Assembly: GCA_964478735.1 (NCBI GenBank)
Contig: CAYZJB010000040.1
Coordinates: 1 to 33,150, forward strand
Length of the DNA: 33,150 bases
From: CAYZJB01 sp964478735
Lineage (GTDB): Bacteria; CLD3; SB21
Reading direction: 5' to 3'
Positions 15,567 through 23,519 of this stretch are shown piece after piece. A program made the translations under genes and the position numbers. The notes under the pieces were generated by a model. That model was not told where the DNA came from and did no database searches. It saw nothing but the letters and a program-made list of their open reading frames with translations. How positions within the stretch are numbered: the stretch's first letter is position 1; every line of letters begins with the position of its first letter.

Positions 15567-16463
15567 TTAAAAATCAATTCCGATCGTGAACCGATGCGTG
15601 TTTCCCAGAGAGTTCGACATAGGGACAAATGCATAGTCCAGGTTAAGCCTGTCTTTCCAGCGCAGGCCCATGCCCGCCGTCCAGCTCCGCGTCGTATAAC
15701 CGATCTGATACCCGGCCCTTAAAAAAACCATTTTTTGAAAACCCGCTTCCGCACCCGAATGAACGTACGCATCTCCCTTCAATAGCTTGACGGCATCCGC
15801 CGCCAGCCGATACGTGTAATCTGAATGGATCCATTGATATTGGGTCCCTAAACGAAAAGTGGCCGGCATGACAACCGTTTCGCTGACGAATTTTCCTGAA
15901 AAGCCCGCGTGGATCAGACTCGCACCGATCGTCCATCGTTCAGGTTCACCGGAAACCAGAAGATCGTACGACGCGCCGGCGTCAAACCCCACCGCATGAA
16001 CGCTGCTTTCGATCCGTTCGTACACGTAACGGACACCCGCACCGACCGCCCATCGGTCGTTCAACCGTCTGGCGTACGCCGCTCCGATCGCAACATCATG
16101 GGATGCAATGATCGCCGTGGGCTCCTCCGAAGGAATCTCACGTTTTTGAATTCCGTCGACACCGGTAAATACGGCATTCAGCGCCCAGGCGGCACGTTCG
16201 TTACCGAATTTGAGCGCACCCGTATGGAGCCGCACGTCTTCGATCCAGCGATGGGTGCTCAGACTCAGGGAACTCGATCTCGACAGGACCAGCAAGGCGG
16301 GATTCCAGGTTATACTATTCGCTCCGTCCGGTGTGGCTGCCGCCGCCTCTCCCATCGCCGCCGTTCGGGCGCTGTTGCCGATGCGGAGAAAAGCGAAACC
16401 CGTTTTTCCGCCGTCGCCGGCGTAAAGAGAGCATGTCAGCAGAAGAAAAACGATCGTTTTCAA
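15567..16463 (-). CDS. PorV/PorQ-family outer-membrane protein
   Basis: A 298-residue beta-barrel protein of the PorV/PorQ (FadL-like) family. It has a signal peptide (about 1-15, ending CSLYAG). The family's N-terminal signature is seen as GFAFLRIGNSARTAAMGEA followed by NSITWNPALLVLS. Alternating beta strands follow, and the C-terminal strand ends in Phe (HRFTIGIDF), as outer-membrane proteins do. PorV is the shuttle of the type IX secretion system; other members have unknown roles. It lies 15 nt after dacB in an operon whose first gene encodes a secreted protein with a T9SS-like C-terminus. Confidence 0.82.
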   Translation of the reverse strand: MKTIVFLLLTCSLYAGDGGKTGFAFLRIGNSARTAAMGEAAAATPDGANSITWNPALLVLSRSSSLSLSTHRWIEDVRLHTGALKFGNERAAWALNAVFTGVDGIQKREIPSEEPTAIIASHDVAIGAAYARRLNDRWAVGAGVRYVYERIESSVHAVGFDAGASYDLLVSGEPERWTIGASLIHAGFSGKFVSETVVMPATFRLGTQYQWIHSDYTYRLAADAVKLLKGDAYVHSGAEAGFQKMVFLRAGYQIGYTTRSWTAGMGLRWKDRLNLDYAFVPMSNSLGNTHRFTIGIDF

Positions 16464-16478
16464 AAATGTCCTTTTCCG

Positions 16479-17981
16479 TTAACGTCGCGTGAACGTCGCG
16501 AGCCGGACTAGAATATCGTCTTGTACCTTTTCCACGTCGAGACGGTCGACCGTAAAATGATTGACCATGATGCTGAACACCAGTTCTTCATTATCGTACG
16601 TCCGTACGAAACCCGAGATCGTTCGAACGTTGTCCAGAAAGCCGGTCTTCGCGACGACGTTGCCTTCGGCCGGTGAATTTTTCATACGGGATTTCAGCGT
16701 ACCGTCTACGCCCGCGATCGGCAGCGATTCCTTGAACGCCTTCCAGTGCGGATGTCGTCGCGCAAATTTCAAAATCGTGACGAGGTCCCTTGGGGAAATC
16801 TGATTTGTCCGCGCGTAACCGGAGCCATCGTTGATCAGCATCGATTTGACATTGCAGCCGATCGAGTCGAGGAAAGCGCGTTCACGCTCCAGCGCGAAGT
16901 CGCCCGAACCGTTGCTGTCGCGGAAGGCCGTGACGGTTCTTAAAACAAGCTCGGCAAACAAATTCTGGCTTCGCTTGTTGATCACCTTCAGAATCTCGCC
17001 CAGTCCGGGCGATCGATAGGTTGCGATGCGGATCAACGTATCGCTGGACATACTGTCGTTGCTCGTCGTGTCCGGTCCATAACGATACCCGGGAAGACTG
17101 TCGATGTCGTACGCTCGCCCATCGACGATCAGGCCTTTTTGCTCCAGTGTCTCTTTCAAAACATGGACGGCGTATTGCGTCGGATTATGCACGGCAACGG
17201 AGCCGGTGTGGACACCATTGTTGGCCCCCACCCGTCCTCGGGCCGTGACGCGGTTGGTCCACCGATCCCGGATCAGTTCGACTTCCCCACCGTTTTTTTC
17301 AGCAGCGGCTGTCACCGTTTGATTAACCAGATCCAGATACGACGTTGGCGGATCGAGCCGGATCCTAGCCGGGTCGCCCACGCGCGTGGGAATAACGAAG
17401 TAATCGACACAATTGTCATTGAACGACAGCGCACTGATCTGGGCGGAATACCAGTACGATTCGCTGTCCCACTCCCAGTGCCGGCCAAGCAGTTCGTCGC
17501 CGAAAAAATCATCGTCGCCAATCACACGGCCGCGAATCGTACGAACGCCCCGGGACCGGAGGCTGTCCGCCCAGTCGGAAAATATTTTGGTGATCCGGTC
17601 ATCGTGAAATCGGCCGGATAACGTCGGGTCGCCGGAGCCGCGCACGATCAGATCGCCGATGAAGACGCTGTCACTGTCCAAACGGCCAAACAAAAATACG
17701 GGCGTCTCATAGACGAAATCAGGACCCAGTTGATCCAGGGCGAACAGGCTGGTCGGAATCTTCATGTTGCTCGCCGGAACGAGCGCTTTTTTTTCGTTAT
17801 GGGCGTAAAGCACTTCTCCCGTCGTGAGCGATTCGACGTAAATTCCCCACGTCGCGTTTTCGAGATAATAGACGTTGATCAGTTTGTCGATGTCTCTTTT
17901 AAGGCGGGGAAACGCCTGCTGACCGTTCACGGAAAACGGGACAAACCATAACGCCAGCAGTAGCTTGGAAATAAATCTCAA
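16479..17981 (-). CDS. dacB: D-alanyl-D-alanine carboxypeptidase/endopeptidase (PBP4, DacB family)
   Basis: A periplasmic class C low-molecular-weight penicillin-binding protein that trims or cleaves D-Ala cross-links in peptidoglycan. It is 500 residues with a signal peptide (about 1-21, VNGQQA). The serine-peptidase motifs are SxxK at S71-NMK74 (VPASNMKIPTS), SxN as SQN in KRSQNLFAELVL, and KTG in VVAKTGFLDNVRTISG. The long insertion between SxxK and SxN (domains II/III) is present, as in PBP4. It sits between the FG-GAP gene (5-nt gap) and the PorV-like gene. Confidence 0.93.
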   Translation of the reverse strand: MRFISKLLLALWFVPFSVNGQQAFPRLKRDIDKLINVYYLENATWGIYVESLTTGEVLYAHNEKKALVPASNMKIPTSLFALDQLGPDFVYETPVFLFGRLDSDSVFIGDLIVRGSGDPTLSGRFHDDRITKIFSDWADSLRSRGVRTIRGRVIGDDDFFGDELLGRHWEWDSESYWYSAQISALSFNDNCVDYFVIPTRVGDPARIRLDPPTSYLDLVNQTVTAAAEKNGGEVELIRDRWTNRVTARGRVGANNGVHTGSVAVHNPTQYAVHVLKETLEQKGLIVDGRAYDIDSLPGYRYGPDTTSNDSMSSDTLIRIATYRSPGLGEILKVINKRSQNLFAELVLRTVTAFRDSNGSGDFALERERAFLDSIGCNVKSMLINDGSGYARTNQISPRDLVTILKFARRHPHWKAFKESLPIAGVDGTLKSRMKNSPAEGNVVAKTGFLDNVRTISGFVRTYDNEELVFSIMVNHFTVDRLDVEKVQDDILVRLATFTRR

Positions 17982-17986
17982 ACCGG

Positions 17987-19246
17987 TTATTTCTTGATGA
18001 TGCGGGTAACGACGAGCGAACCCAGTTTGTAGTAAAATACGTAATTTCCGTCGGCCACGGACCGGTCGTTTTCATCCGTACCGTTCCATTCCAGACCGAA
18101 CTGTCCCTCAGGGAGATCGGAGTTAAAATCGAAGTACGACCGGACCAGGTTGCCGTCCTGATCGTACAACAGCATGCTCACCGACGGATAGGACGACAGC
18201 ATCCCGACGTCCGCGGAATTGGTTTTCGAAAAATCTGTCGAATAAATGACGGCAAACTTATTCGGATCGTACCGGGTTTTGGCGTCGGTCTCGTGCTGGT
18301 TCAGATAGATCTTCACCTGTTCGTTCGTCGGGTCGAGTACGGCGATATCGAGTTTGCCGTCACGGTTGAAGTCCGCCAGAGCGAATGACGTCGCCGTCGT
18401 CACGGTCGGGATCGCATACGTCTTGTCGAGAAAGAGACCGTCGCCTTCTCCATAGACCACCTGCAATTCGGCCTTATTCGTTTTTAAAACGACCGCGTCA
18501 TCGGTACCGTCGCCGTCGATGTCTCCGATTTTTGAAAAAAGCGGCGACGTCAGCATATCAAACGTCACGGATGGGAATTCCCACTTCCCACTCTTTTCCG
18601 TAGGGGCGACGAGCGACACCGCTGTCGTTCCCTCCATCCGGATGAGCAGATGCGAGAGGCCTTTTCCTGAAAAGTCGGCGACCTTCATTTCCAGCGGTTT
18701 GTGCGGCAACGCGTGAGACGCGACGAATTTGAACTCACCCTTCCCCGCTCCGCGGAATATCTGTAACTCTTTCGCTTCCTGTGAAACCACGGCAAGATCG
18801 GGGTTGGCATCTTTGTTAAAATGCCCAGTACTGAAAATATAGGGTTTCATTTTGATTTTGGTCTCTTCACTCACCTTGAAACCGCCAAGGTTCACATTGG
18901 CCAGCACGCCGATGCTTTGTTTGTTATCATGGGCAACAATGATGTCGCTCAGCCCGTCTTTGTGAACGTCGATCAGTTGGACGTAGACGGGAAACTCATC
19001 GGTCGGAAATTCCAGACGATCCCGCAGCGTTCCGTCACCGGCTCCGTACATAACGGCAACGACCCCGTTCTGATAATTGCTGCTGCGGCCGCACACGACC
19101 ACGTCCGGCGTACCATCGTTATTGAGGTCACCCACGTCCATGGCCACCGGTTGTCGGCAGGTGGTGAATGCCCCGCCCGCGATAAACGCCTCCTGGGCAC
19201 AAAGCGATACGCCGATCATCGAAACAAGACACAGGATCGCTTTCAT
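17987..19246 (-). CDS. Secreted FG-GAP/VCBS repeat protein with T9SS/FlgD-like C-terminal module
   Basis: A 419-residue exported protein with a signal peptide (about 1-17, VSLCAQE). Several FG-GAP-like Ca-binding repeats are visible: VGDLNNDGTPDVVV, HFNKDANPDLAVV, IGDIDGDGTDDAVV, LADFNRDGKLDIAV, implying a beta-propeller of about seven blades. The last ~65 residues (SVSMLLYDQDGNLVRSY, GLEWNGTDENDRSVADGNYVFYYK, ending RIIKK) resemble the Ig-like FlgD/T9SS type A sorting domain. It is first gene of an operon with dacB and a PorV-like gene. No strong Shine-Dalgarno sequence or promoter was found upstream. Confidence 0.82.
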   Translation of the reverse strand: MKAILCLVSMIGVSLCAQEAFIAGGAFTTCRQPVAMDVGDLNNDGTPDVVVCGRSSNYQNGVVAVMYGAGDGTLRDRLEFPTDEFPVYVQLIDVHKDGLSDIIVAHDNKQSIGVLANVNLGGFKVSEETKIKMKPYIFSTGHFNKDANPDLAVVSQEAKELQIFRGAGKGEFKFVASHALPHKPLEMKVADFSGKGLSHLLIRMEGTTAVSLVAPTEKSGKWEFPSVTFDMLTSPLFSKIGDIDGDGTDDAVVLKTNKAELQVVYGEGDGLFLDKTYAIPTVTTATSFALADFNRDGKLDIAVLDPTNEQVKIYLNQHETDAKTRYDPNKFAVIYSTDFSKTNSADVGMLSSYPSVSMLLYDQDGNLVRSYFDFNSDLPEGQFGLEWNGTDENDRSVADGNYVFYYKLGSLVVTRIIKK

Positions 19247-19393
19247 ATTCTACGCCGGTTGGTCAACCGTATGGATTACAGAGTACGGAATGGCTCGACA
19301 GAATATCTCAGACCATGTCAACTAAGTCAAGGGGAAATGGCGTGCTGCAACACCCGTTGTATTTAATCGATCCCGATCTGTCCTACGCCCGAT

Positions 19394-19429
19394 CAGAGAA
19401 TGGACGCGCATTCTCTGCGTTCTCAACGC
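19394..19429. repeat. Two adjacent palindromes upstream of dus
   Basis: A perfect 9-bp inverted repeat CAGAGAATG/CATTCTCTG (19394-19402/19409-19417, 6-nt loop) is followed directly by GCGTT-CTC-AACGC (19417-19429). They end 7 bp before the predicted dus -35. They could be operators or an RNA structure of the divergent region; there is no T-run, so a terminator is unlikely. Confidence 0.5.
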
Positions 19430-19436
19430 TCTCCTA

Positions 19437-19472
19437 TTGATTCCATCGCATGATGGCAATATCTTGCGCCCA
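19437..19472 (+). promoter_or_regulatory. Predicted leaderless promoter of dus
   Basis: TTGATT (19437-19442), 17-nt spacer, TATCTT (19460-19465) and a 6-nt discriminator (GCGCCC) place +1 at the A of the ATG at 19472. No Shine-Dalgarno sequence is present. Confidence 0.58.
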
Positions 19473-20503
19473 TGAAGCTGGCCCACATCGATATTGACCG
19501 TCCCGTCGCGCTGGCGCCGATGGAAGACGTCACGGACATCGCGTTTCGGATCATTTGCAAGCGGCTCGGCGCGGACTTGCTGTATACCGAATTTACCAGT
19601 TCGGAAGCATTGATCCGCGACGCCAAAAAAGCGTTACGTAAGATCGAGATCGCGGAAGAGGAGCGTCCGGTCGCCATACAGCTTTTCGGCGGCCTCGACA
19701 CGTCGATGGAAGGCGCAGCGGCCGTGGCGGAACGTTTTCAGCCGGACTTCATTGACATCAACTGCGGCTGCTGGGTCAAAGACGTTGCGATGCGCGGCGC
19801 CGGATCGGGATTGCTTCGCGACTTGCCTCGCTTTGAATCCATCGTCCGCTCGACGATCCGCGGTACCACGCTCCCCGTCACGGTCAAAACCCGGCTCGGC
19901 TGGGATAAAAACAGCATCAATATTCTCGACGTCGCCCGGATGGTCGAAGACGCCGGAGCGACGGCGCTGACCGTTCATTGCCGTACGCGTGACATGGGCC
20001 ACGACGGTACGGCCGACTGGCTCTGGCTCGAGAAAATCAAAAACGCTATTTCGATCCCCCTGTTCGGTAACGGTGACGTCCGCACGCCGGACGACGCCCG
20101 GCGCATGTTCGAGACGGGATGTGACGGCGTGATGATCGGACGAGCGGCCATCGCCAATCCGTGGATCTTCAGGGAAACGCGGCATCTTCTGGACACCGGC
20201 GAAACTCTGGCGCCGCCGTCGGTTGAGGAACGCATTCAGGTTTGTCTCGATCACTTAAAACTTTCCGTACAGTACAAGGGCGAAAAATACGGCGTTCTGG
20301 AATTCCGAAAATACTACTCCGGTTACCTCAAAGGCCTGCCGAACATTGCGCGACTTCGCGCCGAATTGATGCAATTGACCGAACTGATGCCGGTCGTCGA
20401 GCGCATCGATCGTTATCGTGACGAAATGGCCGAACACACAGATCTGCAATTACCGGTACTCGGCGGACTCGTCGGTCCACGATATGAAACGATGGTTTCG
20501 TGA
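19472..20503 (+). CDS. dusB: tRNA-dihydrouridine synthase (DusB-like)
   Basis: An FMN- and NADPH-dependent reductase that converts uridine to dihydrouridine in the tRNA D-loop. It is 343 residues. The TIM-barrel start VALAPMEDVTDIAFR, the catalytic region INCGCWVKDVAMRGAGSGLL with active cysteine C100, VKTRLGW, VHCRTRDMGHDGTADW and FGNGDVRTPDDARRM...GCDGVMIGRAA are all visible. The residue after the catalytic Cys is Trp (W101) where most Dus enzymes have Pro (GCP). Which Dus subgroup it belongs to is not certain. It is monocistronic, with its end 10 nt from the convergent aroG. Confidence 0.9.
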   Translation: MKLAHIDIDRPVALAPMEDVTDIAFRIICKRLGADLLYTEFTSSEALIRDAKKALRKIEIAEEERPVAIQLFGGLDTSMEGAAAVAERFQPDFIDINCGCWVKDVAMRGAGSGLLRDLPRFESIVRSTIRGTTLPVTVKTRLGWDKNSINILDVARMVEDAGATALTVHCRTRDMGHDGTADWLWLEKIKNAISIPLFGNGDVRTPDDARRMFETGCDGVMIGRAAIANPWIFRETRHLLDTGETLAPPSVEERIQVCLDHLKLSVQYKGEKYGVLEFRKYYSGYLKGLPNIARLRAELMQLTELMPVVERIDRYRDEMAEHTDLQLPVLGGLVGPRYETMVS

Positions 20504-20513
20504 CGATTACTTA

Positions 20514-21590
20514 TCACTCACTGACTTTTTCCATTTCCCGTAACTGCTGCTTTTTTCTCATCATCTCCTGCTGACGCACGACCGATTCGTGATGAATGAC
20601 GGCAAACAGCCGTTCCACAAATGCTTGACCGAGATTTCGTTCGCGCGCCTCGAGCAGCCGGCCCTGCAGCGCTTCCTGCCATCTTTCCGGTTGGTGAGCG
20701 TCCAGATGATGTACAAGCTTCTCAAGACCGATGGATTCGGTAACGGCCATTCGCTCAGCGAGCAGATTGAGCAGTTCGCGGTCGAGCCGGTCGATTTTGC
20801 TGCGCAATTCCTCCAACGGCTCCAGCTTTCCGTGTTCCCGATGTAACAGCCGCTCGAGGACGGTCGACAGATCGGCGGGGGTCAATTGCTGCTGCGCGTC
20901 GCTCCACGCCTCATCGGGACAGATATGCGATTCAATCATAAGACCGTCATACTGCAGGTCAAGCGCTTTACGGGCAACTTCCCGGATCGTGTCGCGCGTG
21001 CCACAGATGTGGCTCGGATCGCAGTACAGAGGCAGGTGCGGAACGCGGCGGCGCAATTCGAGCGGTAAATCCCAGAGCGGCCAATTGCGATAAACCGATT
21101 TCGGATATCCCGAAAACCCGCGATGGATGGCGCCGAGATGGCGAACGCCGGCCCTGTCCGCCCGCTCCAACGCGCCAAGCCAGAGTTCGAGGTCCGCGTT
21201 GACCGGGTTCTTGATCCACAATGTCGTCGATACGCCTTTGAGTGCGTCGACGATTTCCTGCACCGCGAACGGGTTGACCGTCGTACGCGCGCCGATCCAT
21301 AGTACGTCGATGCCCCATTTGAGGGCCTCGTGGACGTGGCGGGCGTGGGCCACTTCGACCGCCATCGGAAATCCGAATTCAAGTTTGACCTGTCGCAGCC
21401 ATTCCAGTCCGACGTATCCGACGCCCTCGAACGTATTGGGACGCGTCCTTGGTTTCCAGATGCCGGCGCGGAAAATATCGACACGGCCGGTGGCGTGAAG
21501 CGCTGCCGCCGTGCGCCGCACCTGTTCTTCGGTTTCCACGCTGCACGGTCCCGCAATGATCAATGGATGAGAGGCCCTGCGATTCGTCAT
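20514..21590 (-). CDS. aroG: Bifunctional DAHP synthase / chorismate mutase
   Basis: Residues 1-~260 are a type I-beta 3-deoxy-D-arabino-heptulosonate-7-phosphate synthase (PEP + erythrose-4-phosphate, first step of the shikimate pathway): IIAGPCSVET, GIWKPRTRP, WIGARTTVNP, WIKNPV, CDPSHICGTR, MIESH. Residues ~268-358 are an AroQ-type chorismate mutase helical domain (LEELRSKIDRLDRELLNLLAERM, HQPERWQ). In the characterised Porphyromonas fusion with this order the mutase domain lets prephenate inhibit the synthase. It is third gene of pheA-tyrA-aroG, and its ATG overlaps the tyrA stop (ATGA). The fusion supplies the mutase that the stand-alone PheA and TyrA here lack. Confidence 0.93.
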   Translation of the reverse strand: MTNRRASHPLIIAGPCSVETEEQVRRTAAALHATGRVDIFRAGIWKPRTRPNTFEGVGYVGLEWLRQVKLEFGFPMAVEVAHARHVHEALKWGIDVLWIGARTTVNPFAVQEIVDALKGVSTTLWIKNPVNADLELWLGALERADRAGVRHLGAIHRGFSGYPKSVYRNWPLWDLPLELRRRVPHLPLYCDPSHICGTRDTIREVARKALDLQYDGLMIESHICPDEAWSDAQQQLTPADLSTVLERLLHREHGKLEPLEELRSKIDRLDRELLNLLAERMAVTESIGLEKLVHHLDAHQPERWQEALQGRLLEARERNLGQAFVERLFAVIHHESVVRQQEMMRKKQQLREMEKVSE

Positions 21591-22405
21591 GATCGTCCTG
21601 TCGTTTGGATGATGGAATTGGAAGTTCGAATAAATTCTTCGACGGGGCCCGTATCGTTTGACCGAATCAAAATTTTGAGCCGGTTCAGTTGCTGTATAAA
21701 ATCGTCGATGGCGCTCACGGTTTCCGCGGCGTTATCGGAAAATATCGCGCTCCAGGTGTGCGGCGAACTGTGCGCGAGTCGGACGGCGCCTGACAGCCCG
21801 GAGCCTGCAATTTTCTCGATATCCCGCCGATTTCCGACGGTTTGCGCAAGCGCGAAGGCCATCGCGTGAGGCAGATGTGAGGCAACGGCGAACGCCCGAT
21901 CGTGAGCCTCCGACGACATATCGATCGTCGACATACCGCATTCATTCCAGAAATTTTGAGCGACGCCGAGCGCCTGCGGATCGCTGACCAACGAATCGAC
22001 GACGACGCACGTTTTGTCCTGAAACAGCCCTGCACGGGCCGCTTCGGGACCGGAGAATTCGGTCCCGGCAACCGGGTGACAGGCGACGAATTGCCGGCGT
22101 CTGGGATGACGGCGAACGGCCTCGCAGATATTTCGTTTCGTCGATCCGGTATCGATCACGACCGTCTCCGGCAACATCCGATCGAGAATTTCAGGAAGCA
22201 TATGACGGATCGCGTCCACGGGTACGCACATGACGATGACATCGGCATGATGAGCCCACTCCGCAACGTCGTGCACGAGCCCGATTTCCAGCGCACGGCG
22301 GACGTGAGTCGGATTACGGTCGTATCCCGTAATGCGATGACGTCCTCGCAAGGTGAGTCCGATGGACCCGCCGATCAGTCCGAGTCCGATGACGAAGATA
22401 TTCAT
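21587..22405 (-). CDS. tyrA: Prephenate dehydrogenase
   Basis: Oxidative decarboxylation of prephenate to 4-hydroxyphenylpyruvate (tyrosine branch). The 272 residues hold an N-terminal Rossmann fold (VIGLGLIGGSIGLTLRG, residues ~4-20), VIDTGSTKRNI, the CHPVAGTEFSGPEAA motif with the catalytic-region His, and VASHLPHAMAFALAQTV. It has no chorismate mutase or ACT domain. Translation is coupled on both sides by ATGA overlaps (pheA upstream, aroG downstream). Confidence 0.93.
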   Translation of the reverse strand: MNIFVIGLGLIGGSIGLTLRGRHRITGYDRNPTHVRRALEIGLVHDVAEWAHHADVIVMCVPVDAIRHMLPEILDRMLPETVVIDTGSTKRNICEAVRRHPRRRQFVACHPVAGTEFSGPEAARAGLFQDKTCVVVDSLVSDPQALGVAQNFWNECGMSTIDMSSEAHDRAFAVASHLPHAMAFALAQTVGNRRDIEKIAGSGLSGAVRLAHSSPHTWSAIFSDNAAETVSAIDDFIQQLNRLKILIRSNDTGPVEEFIRTSNSIIQTTGRS

Positions 22406-23223
22406 GAGAGCGTTTTTCCTTTCGGATAAATGCCGAGCGTTCGAACGCTTTCTGTCGCGGGTCCAATTTCATGCATGGCGCGGGCAAACGTCTCCCGGCT
22501 GGAAAATTCGAGATCGAGAAACATCCAGTATTCCCACTCCTGCCCGAGAATTGGCGTGGATTGTATTTTTGTCAAATTGATATGATGACGTGCCAAGATC
22601 TCCAGGACACGGGCAAGCGCACCGACGCGATGAACAATTTTCAAACAGATCGACGCCCTCGTTCCTTCACCGTCGTTCTCCGAGGAGCGAAGAACGAGAA
22701 AACGCGTGAAATTTCGTTTGTTCGATTCAACGCCGCTTGCAAGTATTGCCAATCCGTATGCCGCGGCGGCTTGTTGAGGAGCAACGACGGCCACCGAGCG
22801 GTTTTCTTCGCGCCGGAGATCGCGTGCCGCTGCAGCCGTGTCCCAGGTTTCGACCCGGGAGGCATGGGAATATTGTCTCAAAAACTCTTCGCATTGTTGC
22901 AGGGCCATCGGATGCGACCGTATTTCACGTATATCGCAGAGGGGGATCCGTTCGCGGGCCATCACATGATGACTGATTCGCATCATGATCTCTCCCGTGA
23001 CGTACAGTCCGGAGTCCCGGATCAGCGCGTAATTGGACAGGATCGTACCCGCGATTGAATTTTCGATGGCCATCAGGGCGCCGTCGGCCCGCCCGGAGGT
23101 GACTGCATCGATCACATTTTCAAACCGCTCACATGGAATGATCGAAAGAGGATCGTCGAAATACGCCCGTGCTGCCTGGTCGTGAAACGAGCCTTCGATT
23201 CCCTGGATGGCGATTTTTGACAT
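22402..23223 (-). CDS. pheA: Prephenate dehydratase with ACT domain
   Basis: Converts prephenate to phenylpyruvate (phenylalanine branch). The 273 residues comprise a PDT domain (IQGIEGSFHDQAA, ADGALMAIENSIAGTI, and the TRF motif in NFTRFLVL) and a C-terminal ACT domain from about residue 190 (RVGALARVLEILARHHINLTKIQSTP), expected to bind Phe for feedback inhibition. The canonical ESRP motif of the ACT domain reads IQSTP here. The start at 23223 is supported by GGGAG 6 nt upstream; an in-frame codon at 23244 lies in the terminator T-tract. It is the first structural gene after the attenuator. Confidence 0.94.
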   Translation of the reverse strand: MSKIAIQGIEGSFHDQAARAYFDDPLSIIPCERFENVIDAVTSGRADGALMAIENSIAGTILSNYALIRDSGLYVTGEIMMRISHHVMARERIPLCDIREIRSHPMALQQCEEFLRQYSHASRVETWDTAAAARDLRREENRSVAVVAPQQAAAAYGLAILASGVESNKRNFTRFLVLRSSENDGEGTRASICLKIVHRVGALARVLEILARHHINLTKIQSTPILGQEWEYWMFLDLEFSSRETFARAMHEIGPATESVRTLGIYPKGKTLS

Positions 23224-23242
23224 TGCAAACTCCCGAAATGGC

Positions 23243-23271
23243 AAAAAAAAAACCCCGACGGTTGGTCGGGG
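23243..23271 (-). terminator. Attenuator terminator upstream of pheA (segments 3:4)
   Basis: On the minus strand CCCCGAC (23271-23265) and GTCGGGG (23259-23253) form a perfect 7-bp GC-rich stem with a 5-nt loop, followed by ten T (23252-23243). It ends 19 nt before the pheA ATG, so termination here would block the whole operon. Confidence 0.9.
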
Positions 23272-23361
23272 TCGATGAAAAATCGATAATTTTATGTCAT
23301 CCCCGACACGTCGCGGTCATATAAAAGTAAAAGTAATAAAAAGATTTGGAGACGATCGGGA
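23253..23361 (-). promoter_or_regulatory. Phe/Tyr transcription attenuator, four-segment switch
   Basis: Four minus-strand segments are seen. Segment 1, TCCCGAT (23361-23355), lies in leader codons 2-5 just before the Phe/Tyr run. Segment 2, GTCGGGG (23307-23301), lies in the last leader codons. Segment 3 is CCCCGAC (23271-23265) and segment 4 is GTCGGGG (23259-23253). 1:2 pairs over 7 positions with two G-U; 2:3 and 3:4 are perfect 7-mers. Segments 2 and 4 are identical, so 2:3 (antiterminator) and 3:4 (terminator) exclude each other. A ribosome stalled on codons 10-16 would leave 2 free to pair with 3; one at the stop codon covers 2. Confidence 0.85.
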
Positions 23362-23368
23362 GATTCAT
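23297..23368 (-). CDS. Phe/Tyr-rich leader peptide of the pheA-tyrA-aroG operon
   Basis: A 23-codon open frame, ATG at 23368 to TGA at 23299-23297. Its residues 10-16 are FYYFYFY, so seven consecutive codons are Phe or Tyr (3 Phe, 4 Tyr); the remainder is MNLPIVSKS and MTATCRG. AAGGA lies 11-12 nt upstream. It ends inside the attenuator: the last three sense codons contain segment 2 of the RNA switch. By analogy with PheL-type leaders it senses charged Phe- and Tyr-tRNA by ribosome stalling. Such a run by chance directly before pheA/tyrA is very unlikely. Confidence 0.88.
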   Translation of the reverse strand: MNLPIVSKSFYYFYFYMTATCRG

Positions 23369-23383
23369 TGTGTTTTCAATCCT

Positions 23384-23419
23384 TATTCTGATGGTAATAA
23401 CAAATCTGTCCCGACGCAA
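23384..23419 (-). promoter_or_regulatory. Predicted promoter of the pheA-tyrA-aroG operon
   Basis: TTGCGT (23419-23414), 17-nt spacer and TACCAT (23396-23391) place +1 at 23384, 16 nt before the leader peptide ATG. The -10 is weaker than the others (C and A in the middle) but the spacing is the same. Confidence 0.42.
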
Positions 23420-23477
23420 GGCTTTTTTTGCAACGTTTTCTGCGTTTCGTCACGGAAAACGGGCGTCCTGTCACTTG

Positions 23478-23507
23478 TTTTGCTCCATCCGACCGGTGCT
23501 TACCTTG
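23478..23507 (+). promoter_or_regulatory. Possible promoter of the cytochrome pseudogene
   Basis: TTTTG (23478-23482), 18 nt, then TACCTTG (23501-23507). This resembles the Bacteroidota-type TTTG/TAnnTTTG pattern more than the N17 promoters. The predicted start near 23513 would give a short leader with GGAG before ATG 23532. Confidence 0.35.
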
Positions 23508-23519
23508 AATGCATCAAAA

